Positions 1-13,900 of a stretch of DNA of 64,000 nucleotides are shown piece by piece. The stretch comes from Macquaria australasica (Eukaryota; Chordata; Actinopteri; Centrarchiformes; Percichthyidae). The notes below the pieces were generated by a model. The model made no database searches. It saw only the letters and a program-made list of their open reading frames with translations, and was not told the origin of the DNA. Where the stretch lies: assembly GCA_005408345.1 (NCBI GenBank), contig SEMN01000573.1, forward strand, positions 248,001-312,000. The letters are read 5' to 3'. The stretch's first letter is position 1; every line of letters starts with the position of its first letter. The translations under genes and the position numbers were made by a program.

Positions 1-1033
1 GCTCTGATCCACTTTCAAGTTTTGGATCAGATTATGCACAGACGCACAGAATATTGGGAATGAACTCCTATGTGCCAGCATGTAATTACTGGTCCCCAGC
101 AGCAGTGATGCTCAAATCCATATCAGCTGCTTAACATCCTATGAAGTAGTCAGAATTTTTGCCTTACTTATGAAATTAACTTGATTAGTTTTACAGAGTA
201 ATTCCTGTCTAAAAGCCTGATCTGGACCACTGAAAGTCAACATAATTTGTATATAATTTGTAGCAGCTACATACAGTATCCATCCCCCATATGTATGTAT
301 TTCATTGACAGGAAAAGGTGGCGAGACATGATTTGTTAAGCTTTCCGTCATCAGTGATGAGTCAAGAATGAGAAGAACTGTGTGTGCAGTGTGGCGGGAC
401 AAGAGAGAAACTGACCTCTGCTCTGGTAAATGGATTATTATAGTTTGGGGGCCAATACTGGGGGCAGTAATTCTAAATCCAACTACTTATAAAGTTTGAC
501 CAGAGTAATGGCGTGAAGAACTATTACAGGGACACTGGAGAAAGACAAAAATGAGCCAAGTTATGAAACCATGACCTTAATCTGTCTATTGTATTTGTGT
601 TATATAGAAAAAATACACTCACCCAAGTCCACCCTGCATAGGCGCCCCTCAAACACATTTGACCTAACAATGGTCAGCAGGAATGTTCTCTCATCTGTGA
701 TCCACGTGACCTGAAAACAAACCAACTGAGCCAGAGATTAGTGTGAGGTTAACATGCAACACGTGAATGAATGTAGGTTAGTTCATCCACCACTAAAGAA
801 TGTCACATGTCATAACTTTAAGTGGAAGTGTAAAAGTGTTTTCCTGGCATCCTGTTTGGATTCTTTCCAGAATTAACACATTTACAACTACGGTATGTAG
901 CTCACATGTCTCAAATTGCTAAAGGAAAACAAGATATCCACCTTAATAGGACAAAGAAAAAATCTAAGACAAACAAATTGTGATCCCCATAAAATCACAA
1001 CTTGTCATTGGATTTAACAAGCAAGATATGATT

Positions 1034-1300
1034 TAAGAGTATTTCCCAAAAGCCCCACTATTCCCTTAAAGGTGCTTAAGCTAGAGATTAAACAAACAAG
1101 ATATAACGTGATAAGATTTTGTTTTCTTTGTTACCTTTGGACAGATCTAAGCTAGCTGTTTCGCCCCGCTTGCAGTCTGTCTGATAATCTAAGATAACCA
1201 TCTCTTGGCTCTAGCTTCATATTGGTATCTTTTCATCTAACTCTCGGAAAGTTAGCAAATGAGAGTATTTTCCAAAATGCCCAACTATTCCTTTAATGGT
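1034..1300 (-). repeat. dispersed teleost repeat, copy A
   Basis: This block, with phrases such as GTTACCTTTGGACAG, CTCTAGCTTCATAT and TTTTCATCTAACTCTCGG and an end of CAACTATTCCTTTAA, is a repeat I recognise from many fish sequences but cannot name. A partial second copy of the terminal segment (TTTCCCAAAAGCCCCACTAT) directly precedes it at about 1040-1070. It matches the block at 56662-56900 in opposite orientation. It has no coding capacity. Confidence 0.6.
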
Positions 1301-2778
1301 ACTTATGAATTTCAAATAATATAAAGCTGCAAATTAAATGCTGTGAGCCACAAAACCCACCATCCCATGTTGCTTACACATTCAGAAAAAATGAATAAAC
1401 TTCACAATACTTATTCTGAAATAATGTTTCAACCTGTATATAAATCTGGCCAAAAATATACTGTACATGTAGATGACATTCATCAAAATATGTGAAGTTA
1501 CTAAGTAGAAATACATTTGCAAAACCGTGTACATGTGCCAACACAAGGGTTGGAGAAAATAAGAGAAACTCCTGACAATATAATGTAACACAAGCTTATA
1601 ATATCCTCATGAATGATTGCACTGAGTCACCAAGAATCCCAGTATTTTCTGAGAAGAGATGGTATCGCGCTCAGACACAGAGGATTCATCTTCAGCAGAT
1701 ACAGGAAACAGCTGGGGCCTAAGCTAGCAGAGCTCTACCTCCACGTTATAAGGTTAACCCACTCTTCAGTGGCTGACTGGTGCTTTGACAGCTGAGAGGA
1801 AATGATTCTGAAGTAGGCTGGTGATCCTTCCTGTCCAACTTACAGGCCCCACAAGGGAGAGGGAGAGAGAGCAGTTTGTCTTGTCAGTGAGCCAGAATAG
1901 CTTTCCCTCAGGAAACTCCTTGAAAACGCACAGTCAGACCTGAATAGTGCTTTGTGAGTCCCACACTGCAGCTGAGGCAGCACCAGGAAAAGCCAGGAGG
2001 ATTTCAAATCTTTCCTCAGTTTATTTTCATCTCATTGACACTGTGAGAACCTATTGTTAATAAATAGCTCACATAGGAGGAAATAACAGGAATATCAAGT
2101 AATTGAAACTTAATCATCTGGCACTGAGGTCTCAGTCAAGCTACAAAGCATCCTCGTTAAAAATAGCCTTTTATTTATACCACAACCCAGTTGCCTCACA
2201 CTGTAATAGAACCTGCTGATTTAAGGAACCAGTGTTAGCTATTCCATTTGCCCATACATCCCTAAAATCAGTTAATCACTTACATCCACATAAAAATGTA
2301 TGGTTGCTCCTTTTTTAATTCCCATCCCTATGAAGTGCAATATGGACAATCCATGCAAAGATATTTCCCCAGACATGTGTGGGGCCACCAAGACAAAGAG
2401 GTAGAACATTAACATTTCCTTGACCTTGTTTGACTCCGGCACAGATGAAACCTGTTCCTTTGGAAACGTAAGCAGCCATTGTATTTTCTCTGTCGTTTCC
2501 TCTGTTTTTAATGCTCAACAAACATTACAAACTTGACTTTCCTTCATTCTATTTCTGTGTGAAAACCTCCGCTCAGACCCACAGAGAGCAGAAAAACCTG
2601 GAGTATTATCATACAATGATTCACACTGTACTGTAGTCTGGATTCCAGCTGGCAGCTGTCCAGTGTTTTCACTTACACTGACACCAATGATAAAAAATGG
2701 ATCCCACACACTGACTCCTCCAATGAAAATGTCATCACTGGTTACTAAATCATGAATGTGAATACTCATTTCCTTACC

Positions 2779-2836
2779 TTTTTGTAATAAGGTAATGTGT
2801 AACGATTTTTTTGTAATAAGGTAATGTGTAACGATT
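2779..2836. repeat. perfect 29-bp tandem duplication
   Basis: Two identical adjacent 29-bp copies (2779-2807 and 2808-2836), each containing GTAATAAGGTAATGTGTAAC. Identity is complete, so the duplication is probably recent, or it may be an assembly artefact. Confidence 0.85.
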
Positions 2837-5800
2837 AACAATTTAAAATCAATGTGAGCAGCACACAGCAACAAGACATTGGTTTGAAAATAAGGTTATA
2901 GCTTCCAACACTAAAACTCTTGATTACAGTGTGTTTGTGTGTAAGTGTATTGCTTGGATCAGTTGCCTGCAAAGCATTTTTGATTGACACTCTTAGCTCT
3001 TTAGCTGGGACGCCCATGAATCAGGTATCATCAGCCATGTAGTATAACATCTTATATTTCAGTGTTACAATACATGCAGTATATTCATTCTTTCAACGTC
3101 TTCATCCTTTTAGTCACGGGGAGCTGGATCCCATCCCAACATGCACTGTGCAGGACATTCAGGGGTTTTAGTATAAATAATGAATTACACACTATCTAAT
3201 CTAATGGCCCTGACCAGGAAAAAGGTGGAGCACATCCTGTGTATGTGTGATTGATTATCTCAGCTACATCTCTTGCTAAACTTGTGATCTGTACCATATA
3301 TATTTTAGCTGAAAGAATCGGTTAGAAATACATCTGCATGGTTCACAGGGCCCATTCCTAAAACTTTGTCCTATTACTAAGAATAAATGTTACGTAACAC
3401 TTTAGTTAAAACAGACTTTAGAAAGTATCAAAGGTTAAAATTCAAAGAGAAAAAGAGAAAATTATATTATATATGATTTATAATATATGATTATAATGGC
3501 AATAACCTGAGAACTTTTGTCTTTCAACATCTGTTCATACAGAATTTGTATTCCATTTTTCACTAAATATATACATGCTATAGACTGATTGCTAACAAAA
3601 CATAATAATCTGTTATGGGCATACATATTGCAGTGACCTAAATAATGGCTACATAAAAGACATTGTTATACAGTAGGTATATGCTGTGGTGCAGTCAGGG
3701 AATCAAAGCAAACAAAGCAAAGTAAGCGAGACTTAAGCATACACACTTGAGCACACACACACATGGTATAGTATGTACACGCAAACCCTCTGCTTGGGGA
3801 GTGTTGCGTGTGAAGATTGTTGAGTCTGCAAAGCTAGACTCTCTGCTCTGGGCTCTGTCTGCCTAGGTTATGAAACACAGGCTTGGTCACACCACACGTT
3901 ACTTTCTGATTGGCTTCATGGAGCTGACTGATTTGAATACCCTTCCCCCGAAACGGTTTCTGTCTGGAGTTCAACTGACTGAGATTAGGGCTGTTTTGAA
4001 TGAATGACTGTACTTCATTTTAGAACATCCACAGCACTGAAAAAAAAAACATTTTGAAAAGCCTACTTTTTCTTTTTCTTTGGCAGTTGGACAGAAGATC
4101 TTAAGCAAAGAAATACTTCTTAACTGTCCTGAACTGTGTGAACTCAAAGAAGGAAAACGGAGGAGAAACATGAAGCTAAATCAACAAATCTATCCTCCTC
4201 TGGGTTCTGGTTTCAGTAGTGTAATCAAATATGGGAAGGTACTCCACTCCCAAACTGTGACAAGTCAAAAATGGAAAAATTGTCTTACATAAGAATCTGA
4301 ATCCACTTATGCCTACTATGAAATGCATGGGAAAGATATTCTTTTTCTGTTTGATCCCCTCGTCCAAGACCAAATATAGAGTGACCAAAGCTAAGCCCAG
4401 AGCCTCATCAAAGTCCTCAACTATGTAGCCATTAAAAGAAAAAGTCTCATTCTGGTTACAGCTTATAAACAACATGGACCACTAGAGATGAAAATATCTG
4501 CACAAGCTATTTCATGCTGCATTTCCCTTGACAAGGCAGCAGGCAAGACTAACACCCTTGGAAAATGTGATTTTGTAATGCAGACATTATGTCTCTCACA
4601 ATCCATGCAATTTTTTTTTTTTTTACAATGTACTGCTATCTTCTATAAGATGTAACATTTCATCTTCAGTTCTAATTTTATTTTGCATGGTAAGACATGG
4701 TTCAGGTGCACTTTTCCAAACAAGAGAAGAAAATAATAAATAATAACCCATGTCTAGTGCTTCATTTGTTATGCATTGAGAAAAGTGTGAGGAAGTCTCT
4801 TGTGCTTGCTTGTACCTGCACATACGCATACACATACACGCGGAATCATGTCATGGTCGTTTCTCTTTCTACTCAATTACCAAAACCGCAGGTGTTGCAT
4901 AACCAAACAGCTACTGTGTCAGCAGATCACCTCACCTTCACTGCACTCCCAGATATGTATTATCATTGTGTGATATTGCCACAGAAACACACACACATCA
5001 GTTCTGCTGCTGACAGGCCTAAGGAGCAAAAACAGATGTGACCTAGTAACACGTCTCCTTGCATCCTGTCTGACCTTCTGTCCTTCTAATGATCAACATG
5101 TCAATATCAATCCATGGCATTAAACCGCCGGGCCTTGGCCTGCACCAGCGAGAGTAGCACAATGAATCAGATAAAAAAAAAACCTGTCACTTTCCCTGTC
5201 TCTCTGGTCCAGAGGTGAGTCACAGTGTAAAAAGAACACAACACTTCATGCCAATTGTAGCTGTACATGATAAACTGTGAGGGCAGCGACCTGCCTGGCA
5301 TCACTCCCTGTTCTCTGTGCTAGCCAGACCAGTGTTCTTAGAAATGTTTATAAATTGCTTCATATATTGATTTTCAGTGTCTAAGAGTTACAGGGTCATC
5401 CAATGAGTTCTGCTCTATTTGACTGCTACTAGTCTGTCTGGATCTCTTTTCTGATAACTTGAAAAGTCTGTCTGGTCATATCCTGACATAAATCATGTGT
5501 CATAAATTCTAAGTCATATAGCTGTTTTTTTTGTTTTGTTTTTTAGCATATATGTGGTATTGATATCTGTATTAATATGATGCATACTACTGTTTTATTT
5601 CAATTACAAAGTATTATTATTTTTTTGTTTTAATGAACAATATTATAATGGACATAATGGTTTATACATTTGAAATTTAACAGTAAAAACCCCAACAGAA
5701 AAAAAAAATGTCTTCAAAAGCACTGATGCAAAAAAAATTAACTATTTTGTACAGATTTTTTGTTTCTTTTTGAGGCCTGGAGTTTTTCATTTTGACAATA

Positions 5801-8039
5801 ATGTTTACATGCTTTACTTTTGAAAAGATTATAATCTTTGCAGCTGTTCAACCTGCCGAAGCAGCACTTTGGCAGACCTAAAGAGGTTAAATAAGAGTTC
5901 TGGGTTAAAAGGCAAGTGATTGTGCAGAAAAGCAAACACACAGTCTGACTGCTACCACACACATATCCAACTCTATAGCCAACTTGTTCAGTATGTACAT
6001 CGAGTGCTGGAACACTCACTAACTCTCAGGCAGTATATATAAATCATATATCATATTCTCATACTCAGCTGTCACTTTTATGCCCCTGGCTAGAATGGTC
6101 CAATTCATTAGTCGGGCCTGAGGTTATCTCTGTGGATTTATTTATGAGGTGTCAAGGCAAACTCATAATACTTCACACCATTTTATCAAACGGTGTATAA
6201 GGTGTGCAGTGATTTATTAGTGAGACGAGAGAGACAGCAAGCCGATAGAAAGGTTCAGGAGTTCTTGTGTATGCATGTGTCTGTGTGTGCAGTGTGTTTT
6301 TTTTTTTCTTTTGTTTTTTTTTTTGTACTTGAATGTCCTCACCCTGCATGCGGCGTATGTTGGCTCACAAGACCATGTATGTGCATGACTGGCTGTCTGT
6401 GTGTTTACATTATGGGTATTGTCTGCTCTGTTTCTTTCCCTTCGGAACACACAACCTAAATATAGAGAGCGTGGTCTGACCTTCCAATGTCCTCTACATT
6501 AAGACTTACGCAACAGCGGACACAGGCCGCAAGCATTAAGGTCAGCCAGAACTCAAATGGTACCTGGTCACAATTGCAGCAACTGTACGTGCAAGGAATT
6601 GTGATGCACTATTAAATTCTTTCAATAAGAAAAAATAAGTTTTTGTGTTCTTAGTTTTTGATTCCTTTTTAGTCTTTTTAGTCTTTTTTAGTCTTCCTTT
6701 TAACTCAGTTACATATGTTTCAAAGTAACAACATTTGACACGCATCATTTTTGTTTTATAATAAATTAATTGATTATCATTATTATCATAAATATCAATG
6801 CATCATTTATAATGAATAAATTAGGCCTTCTTAAAGGACATTTACAGCATGATTTGAGTTTTGAACTTTTTTACAAACGTTTTAGGCTCCGTTGTGTAGT
6901 TTCTAAATCTGGGGTCTAAGGAAAGGTTATTACTTACAGATTGTAAAACCTCTGAGCATTTTTAGAGCTTTTAGGGCAATACAAACTATGTTTTATACAA
7001 CATAAACTTGACTTGAATTTACATTCTGTTCCCAGCATGAACTTCCAGTCTAATCAGTAAAAGTGATCCATCTATTTTGAAGCAAGATGAAGTGCAAGGT
7101 GCAAACTAAATTAACAGTAGCCCATAAATTTAATTCGATTTCAACAATGAAATGAAAACAGTTTATTGAGAGAAAGGGGGGAAAATAACATATTGTGATA
7201 AATCTCACAACAAGATAAAAACAGTGGCAAACTATTTTCAGTATAGGATTGCAAGAAATGACCCCAGTCACACCTAAACTGTAATTTGACACAGTAGTTG
7301 GAAAACAAGGATTAACAGAAACATGAAACCCATTATTTCAGGCTAAATCTCATACCAGCACTTGAAAGCACAATGACAATAGATTGCAGTTTTTAAGTAA
7401 GTGCAAATGGTTTACTTTCACATTTAGCTTGGGTTCACTGTGCGCAATAGCTGCTTGAGACGCTGTCTCAGACAGGCTGTTCTGAATTAAGGTTTGTTGT
7501 GACAGACAGACATTATGACACACATTACTGTGGGTAAAATCCAGGAGTCATCTACCATGTCAAGATAAGGAACATCTTCATGTGATCTAAAGCTGTGAAG
7601 AATGTGCTGTGGGGGATAATCTTACACATTTATGTAACCCTTGCATAAAGCATAAAGCCTAAAGCATCTATATGTGTGTGTCAGTGTGTGTATGTGCGTG
7701 TGTTTTTTTTTTGCTTTGTTTTTTGCAGTTCCAGTTTCATAAGCGGAGTCTTCCTTGCTGTGCATCCTGCCGTACCTCATAAACTTTGGCTGAATACTTA
7801 AAAGTTTCTGTGCAGTTGAGGTTATCAATGATGCATTTTCTTCTTTGAACTGAACCAGTGTATTCAGCTGTTAAGTCAAAAACACAAAAGCAATTTTGCG
7901 CCTTCTGATCTCCTAAATCCAGGGGAATGTGTTTGGTTGTTGAATGAGTTCCTATCTCACAGTCAGAACTAATGGTCAGAGGTGAAGATCAACTCTTGAT
8001 AATACAGAAAAATGAGTCACATGTTGATGACCTTTCTGC

Positions 8040-8061
8040 AAAAAAAAAAAAAAAAAAAAAA
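8040..8061. repeat. A22 homopolymer
   Basis: Twenty-two consecutive A residues. No recognisable retrotransposon body or target duplication adjoins it. Confidence 0.9.
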
Positions 8062-10776
8062 CATTGTGTAAGCCTTAGCGTGAGTGCACAAGAGAATGTG
8101 CACCAGCAGAGTTTTGGTTGTTTGTGTGTTTAGCTGTTTGCTCACTTGCATGTGTGTATGTTTGGTTTGCAGTTGAATGCATGTGTAGAAAAGCACTTGC
8201 AGTTGATTTTTTCATGTGTGCATGTGTGAGTGAGTGTTTCCCCTTTTTCCCATGCCATATCAATGATGCTGCCTCCTTCCCCGTTCATCTGCAGGGCGAC
8301 GCAGCGGGGCAGCACTCCCAAATCCCTAGGTCAAGTTATGTTTATACTCTTAACCTTATCGTCTGCAACTGTGGATCCACTGGTGCCAAGAATTAGATCA
8401 CAATGTTCAGCACCTCTTCAAACACAGTCTGGGAGGGTAAGGGATGACCACCACACCGCCTAAATAGGCAGTGATACTAAATGAGGCGAAGTGAATGATG
8501 TCATCAGATGAAACACATTATTGCTGAAACAGACGTATTGTTGCTGATTCTGTACATTCCTCCGACAAAACACACGTTCTTCATGTTCATATTCTTTCTG
8601 CAAAGAACGTTTTGTCCTAAAAATGACACATTGCGCTCCAGCTTTTAGCGATAGCACACTGTGAATGGATTTGATCCTCTTGAGGTCTTCATGTTCGACT
8701 CATCTTTGACCCAGTTTTCATTTTGCACTGCAGTGTAGGCAGTGTATTTTAATATTTGGAGAATGTACAATATGCGCTCCTTGCGTTAGGATGAACACTT
8801 GCTCCCTAGAAACCTGTCAAAACCATCATACCAGCGCTATGAGCATTTCATACTCTAACAGGTTGTTATGTGTCTGGCCTTCTTTCTCTCAGCCTGTCAG
8901 TCACCTGAACCCAAGCAGCTGGGAATGTTGTCTGATGATCTGCCTCCTCTGCGAATCAACACCTCGTAGGCTCAAAGCTCACCGATACCACTTAATGACA
9001 AATGATTTACAGATCAAAGACGCTGTGGACATGGACGTGTTTATGACTGATAAATTACACTGGTGTCATTAGCATAATCCACATTTCTATTAAAGCTCTA
9101 AATCATTTTGTTCGAAAGCTGATGGGTTTTTACTGACACTGACTCATTTGTGCTGTAGTTGTATTTGGATAGACACCCTCCTTTAAATCACTTTATTTGA
9201 TTTTCCATTCCTCATGAACATTTGTGTCCATTGATTATTGTACTTTTTTGCACTGCATCATGTATATGAGCATGATTAAAAGATGCTAACCTTTGTATCT
9301 TTGAGCATTCAAAACGCAGAGGTTCTCACCTTATCAACATTTTCAAAATGCATGTAAGGGATCAGCAGGTTTTTTGTTTGGCAGTAAAATATCAGTGTAA
9401 ATGCTCTGAAGTATCATGTGATCAGTCAGAGTTTAATAATGTGCGTTTACATGTTCTTTTACACTTGAGGTTGGGGCTCAGAATGTGTGTTAAGTTGCGT
9501 GGCTGGCAATAAAACTTGTTATGTAATAAACGCGAAGTGTGAACTACTCGGCTGAACGCATTAATTCTTTACGAACTCCAATTACACAGGTTAATTGTAT
9601 CGCATGCTCATACTTAAAACATGTTTCATTAGTCAACTGTACATTATTATTAATAAAACTGAAAGAATACCAGAAATATTTAACTTTAGATAGATGTGTG
9701 CTATTATCACAATGTATTACTGTTACTGAATGAAAAGTCGTGAATCATAAAGTTAAGTAATCTAGTTTTTCATTTCCTCCATGCCTTATTTGCTTTTTCT
9801 AATGTCATATAAATAACACAGGGAGTGACACATTTCTCCCAAAATGCACATTGTCTATAATGAATTCCATTTAATATGCTGACTCAACTACTAACACATA
9901 CACTTAGCCACCATTCATTCATCTCATATTATATGACTAACAGAAGTTCAGTTTTCTTCACTTGTCATTTTCTCCCTGTAGGAAGGGACTTCACTCATGG
10001 GACTGAATGTTAAGAACGACATTCAGCAGTGAGAAGTAAACATGCCACTGTTCAGGGTTACAAAAGTAGCTCAAAGGCACATCGATACAGTTAGAACTTC
10101 TAATTCCTCACGGGAGACATAGACAGCTGTCATAATGTTCTGCTTCCATGATTGATAATCAACAATAATTGAGTGTTTCAAATGTAAATACAAAGGCTAA
10201 AAAAACATAAATCTTAATTAAGACATCATGCAAGTGATGAAGTTTGTTAGGCTTTACCTAACATGTTAACCTGCATAGAACAGATCCTGTATTTCACAAT
10301 TGGCTTTTAATAGATTTAATTTAGATCTAATTAGATTTAATTTGCATTCATGTATGAATGAGATAAATTTACACGAGTTTATTGTAATTCATTTTCCTCA
10401 GATGTGAGTTCTGAAATCATGACCTGAAAATCAAGAAAACTTTTCATTTGGATTGTTTGTTACAATGTTATATAAAGGGAGAGTCTGAAAACTTGTAAGT
10501 CGTTAGTGCTCAAAGAAGCAGCCTCTGTGGTGAAAAACCGTCGGAATGCAACAGCTGTATAAAGCAAGCTAAAAAAAAAAATGGGGGTGGCCTGACTTGT
10601 AATTTCAAAAAACATAATCATGTAGCTGCCAATATAGGAACATAAAGATTTGGCCGACTAGCAAACTTTCGGATCCACAATAGCTCCACACAGCTGGGGA
10701 CAGGTTAAACGGCTGTAAAGCAACCCTCATAAAGTTCACAACCCCAGAAAACCGCAGGAAGGCAATAAACCATCAG

Positions 10777-10791
10777 AGAACATGCTGTTCT
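10777..10791. promoter_or_regulatory. perfect palindromic glucocorticoid response element
   Basis: AGAACATGCTGTTCT matches the ideal steroid receptor palindrome (AGAACA, 3-nt spacer, TGTTCT) at all 12 positions. It lies about 7.5 kb beyond the tsc22d3 poly(A) site. A perfect match is expected well under once in 64 kb by chance. The same motif is bound by androgen, progesterone and mineralocorticoid receptors. Confidence 0.6.
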
Positions 10792-10904
10792 GCCATCCAA
10801 AAGGAGCTCAAAGGAGGCGGTCTCCCAGTGTGGAAGCAGGACGGGACAGGTGTGAACTTTGAGGATGCCTCAAACTCACTCTGTCACTTTGTCTGTTACC
10901 TAGT

Positions 10905-10972
10905 GTGCAATTATATGATTTAATTACATGTTTTCGATTATGAGATTCAATTATATGTTCCCAATTTTATGA
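10905..10972. repeat. degenerate 28-bp tandem repeat
   Basis: About two and a half diverged copies of a 28-bp AT-rich unit (AATTATATGATTTAATTACA and variants). It lies 0.1 kb from the perfect GRE at 10777. Confidence 0.5.
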
Positions 10973-13900
10973 TTGAAAGCTAACTGTGTAGCAGGGTGTA
11001 AACAGGTAGTGATTTATCATTCTTCCTCTGGCGCAACAACTGGAATATAATACATAACTACCTTTGGGAATACAAATTAAACTAGATCATTATGTTAAGT
11101 ATTTTCTTCCAAATATTGTTTGTGAAGGGGTGTCAGACTCAACGTTGCGCAAGGTTTTGGCATCACCTGTTTGACATGCAAGTTGCCTCGCATTCACTTT
11201 TGGGACGTTAGCCTGTCAGACGCCTGAGAAAAGAAAAGGAAACTGAAGTGTTTTTGTCCGATACAGTCTGTCCTGAGCCTGTTGGACCACTTTCCCTCTG
11301 TCTGACACAATTGTGCTCATGCAACAAATTACAAGTCTAAATATTTTCATTATGTAGTTTTAAAACTTATTTGAGCAAGATGAGTTGAGACATTGGAAAG
11401 CAGTGGTAAAGGGAACTTCTGCTGAATCAGCCTGTTCTTCTTTCTGCAACATTTCCCTCGTGAATTTCCCAGAAATCAATGTGGAAACTCTAAGTGCTCA
11501 CAAGACTGCAAGCTGGGAGGATGTTTTCGAACACAATTAAACCATGAGAAACAAAAGCACCTACCAATCAAGTGACGCACTGAACACATACTGTATCTTA
11601 AAGCTGTTTTCTTATTAAACACAAGAACAATTCATCGAAAATCATATTTTATACATGTTGTTTTCCTCACACCGACAAGGAAAATATGACTCTCCTACTC
11701 CAACCTGTCTCAAATTGCACAATGGTTTATTGCGTTTTTTAAAAACACAGAGCCTGAGACAAGCTATTTTTCCAGACAGTAAGTAAACATTCACGAGACA
11801 GAATGGAAATGTTATCTATAACTGTAAATTCTGTTCAGCCACACCACATTCAGTTGGAATGCAGGAATCCTGTAGCAAACAAGAAGTTTAACCGTGAGGA
11901 AGCCTGTTGATTATTTGTTAGCCTGCACATTTCTGGTACTGTATTTAATGAACAGCTGCCATTTTGACATCTCAATCAACCTCCTCTGTCAGCCTATACA
12001 CCTTTTTCAGGGCAGACATTTGACATGTCATAGCAGGAGTAGCACAGGTTTCATTAATAGTTCCAGGGCCCTGGCTCATTGACACTTATTGGTACGGAGC
12101 CATCGTTAGTGGTATTAGATACACCTGTTCTTTTTCCGCTATGACAAGTCAAAATGTCAAAAGGTCATTAATGACTGCTCTGTGTCTTTGCCATCACAGG
12201 AAAAACACAAACCGGTTCATGATTTAGAAATACCTGGCACATCCATTCTTCATCCTGCTTTAGAGTCTGGTATGTGGGGACCGCTGCCTTAGCAGAAACA
12301 ACAACAAATATGACAAAGATACTCCGTTTAAACACACTTTACTGTTCCACTGTACATATTTCCCCAAATTGTCGCATTGTAACCTGATTACAAAGCTGTT
12401 ACAATATGGTTTGTGCTACCAAGTGCATCCATCATGCTTTTAAAATGCAACAGGCCTTTTTCATGGACAACATTTTGACTTGTCACAGTGGGAAAAACAA
12501 CAGTGGACACAACTGTGCTGTGAAAAAGGCCTATGTAAGAGTTTTGTTCTTTTTTTTCTCTTTTACTTCTGTTTTGTGCAAACCAAAATGACGAAATATG
12601 ACAGAAACATAATGCGGCTATAACGCTTGTAACAGAGGAGCACGTTACTTCTAACTCAAACTTTTCCATTGATTAAAACATTTATACAAGAGATTCATCC
12701 CTATGTCAGGGCAAATTAACTACAACAGTGTTAATAGAGTAGATTTTCAAATAGGGTACATCGCAGCAGCAGCTGTAACACCGGCTATTCTGCTATAGTT
12801 TTGCATTAAATTGTCAGTATTTCTTTCCCTTGTTGGTGTTTTTCCCTGCCATGCATGTCACAGCAAAGGAAGGTTTTTTTCCCCTTCTATATAATCATAA
12901 ATAGGACAGTGACGTGATGGTTATCATCATCTTTTTTCCTGTTCTGATATGCATGCCTTGGTCCTGACATGACTTGCTGCCATGGTCACCCAGTCAACTC
13001 TACCCCACAGCACATAATAAAACGAGACTAAACCTGGATTTGGAAACATTGTGTTGATATCAAGACGGTATAATGGTTCATACACGAGGGAAGCAATTTA
13101 AGCCTGCACATTCAAATGTATCACATTTCTAAATTGAAGCTGTCATATTTTAGAATCATAAAGTCTGTCTACCCCAACGATCAAGTTTTATCACATGCTA
13201 TTAATGAAGTAAACTGTTACGGTTTATCATTTGTGTGTGATTGATGCAAAGGGAAACCCTCTACCAGCTCTTTATAACACAAATCCATTCCCAGGGTTGT
13301 CTGGAGTTCATTTCCCGCACTGTTTACATCCTAAACTTCCTGCAGCCCACTGATAGCTCTCTTCACATGGGCCAAAACTAGAGGAGAGGATGAGGGATGT
13401 TTACCACACAAAGGGGACAATCACACAAATAGACCACAGTGGAGGGGGGGCAGTTGTATAATCCTTCCAAAACTCCAAATAACTGTTAAACCCGTATGTG
13501 TGGTGGAAGGTAATATGACCATAAACATGCTGCAGTAAACTGTTCCATAAACACAACACTGTAAACTGCCTTGTTGTCTTTATAGAGATTTACTGAAGTC
13601 TTAGCAATCAACCTCATCTTTAAGTATTGCCACAAAAAACATTAACATCTTTAATTTCTTATTATGTTCACTTGCATTCTTATTGCTTGTGTCACATATA
13701 ATAGATGTTAAATATAGATCAAGAGACTGCCTTTCCAGAACTGCAGCTGCACAGCACTGCACTGTAGTGTTTAAAACAACAACGTGGCCCTTCTGTGTGT
13801 TTTAAATTAACTTGATTTCTAGCTACTACAATGCTTGAAAACTCTGTGTTAGAGTCTCGCCCAGTACCCATAAACGAATACAATCTTGCACTAGGTTTTT

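Noticed and set aside
5321..5335. GRE-like half-site (CAGTGTTCT)
   Set aside because: It lacks the opposing ACA half-site. Several single TGTTCT half-sites in the window were discarded for this reason.
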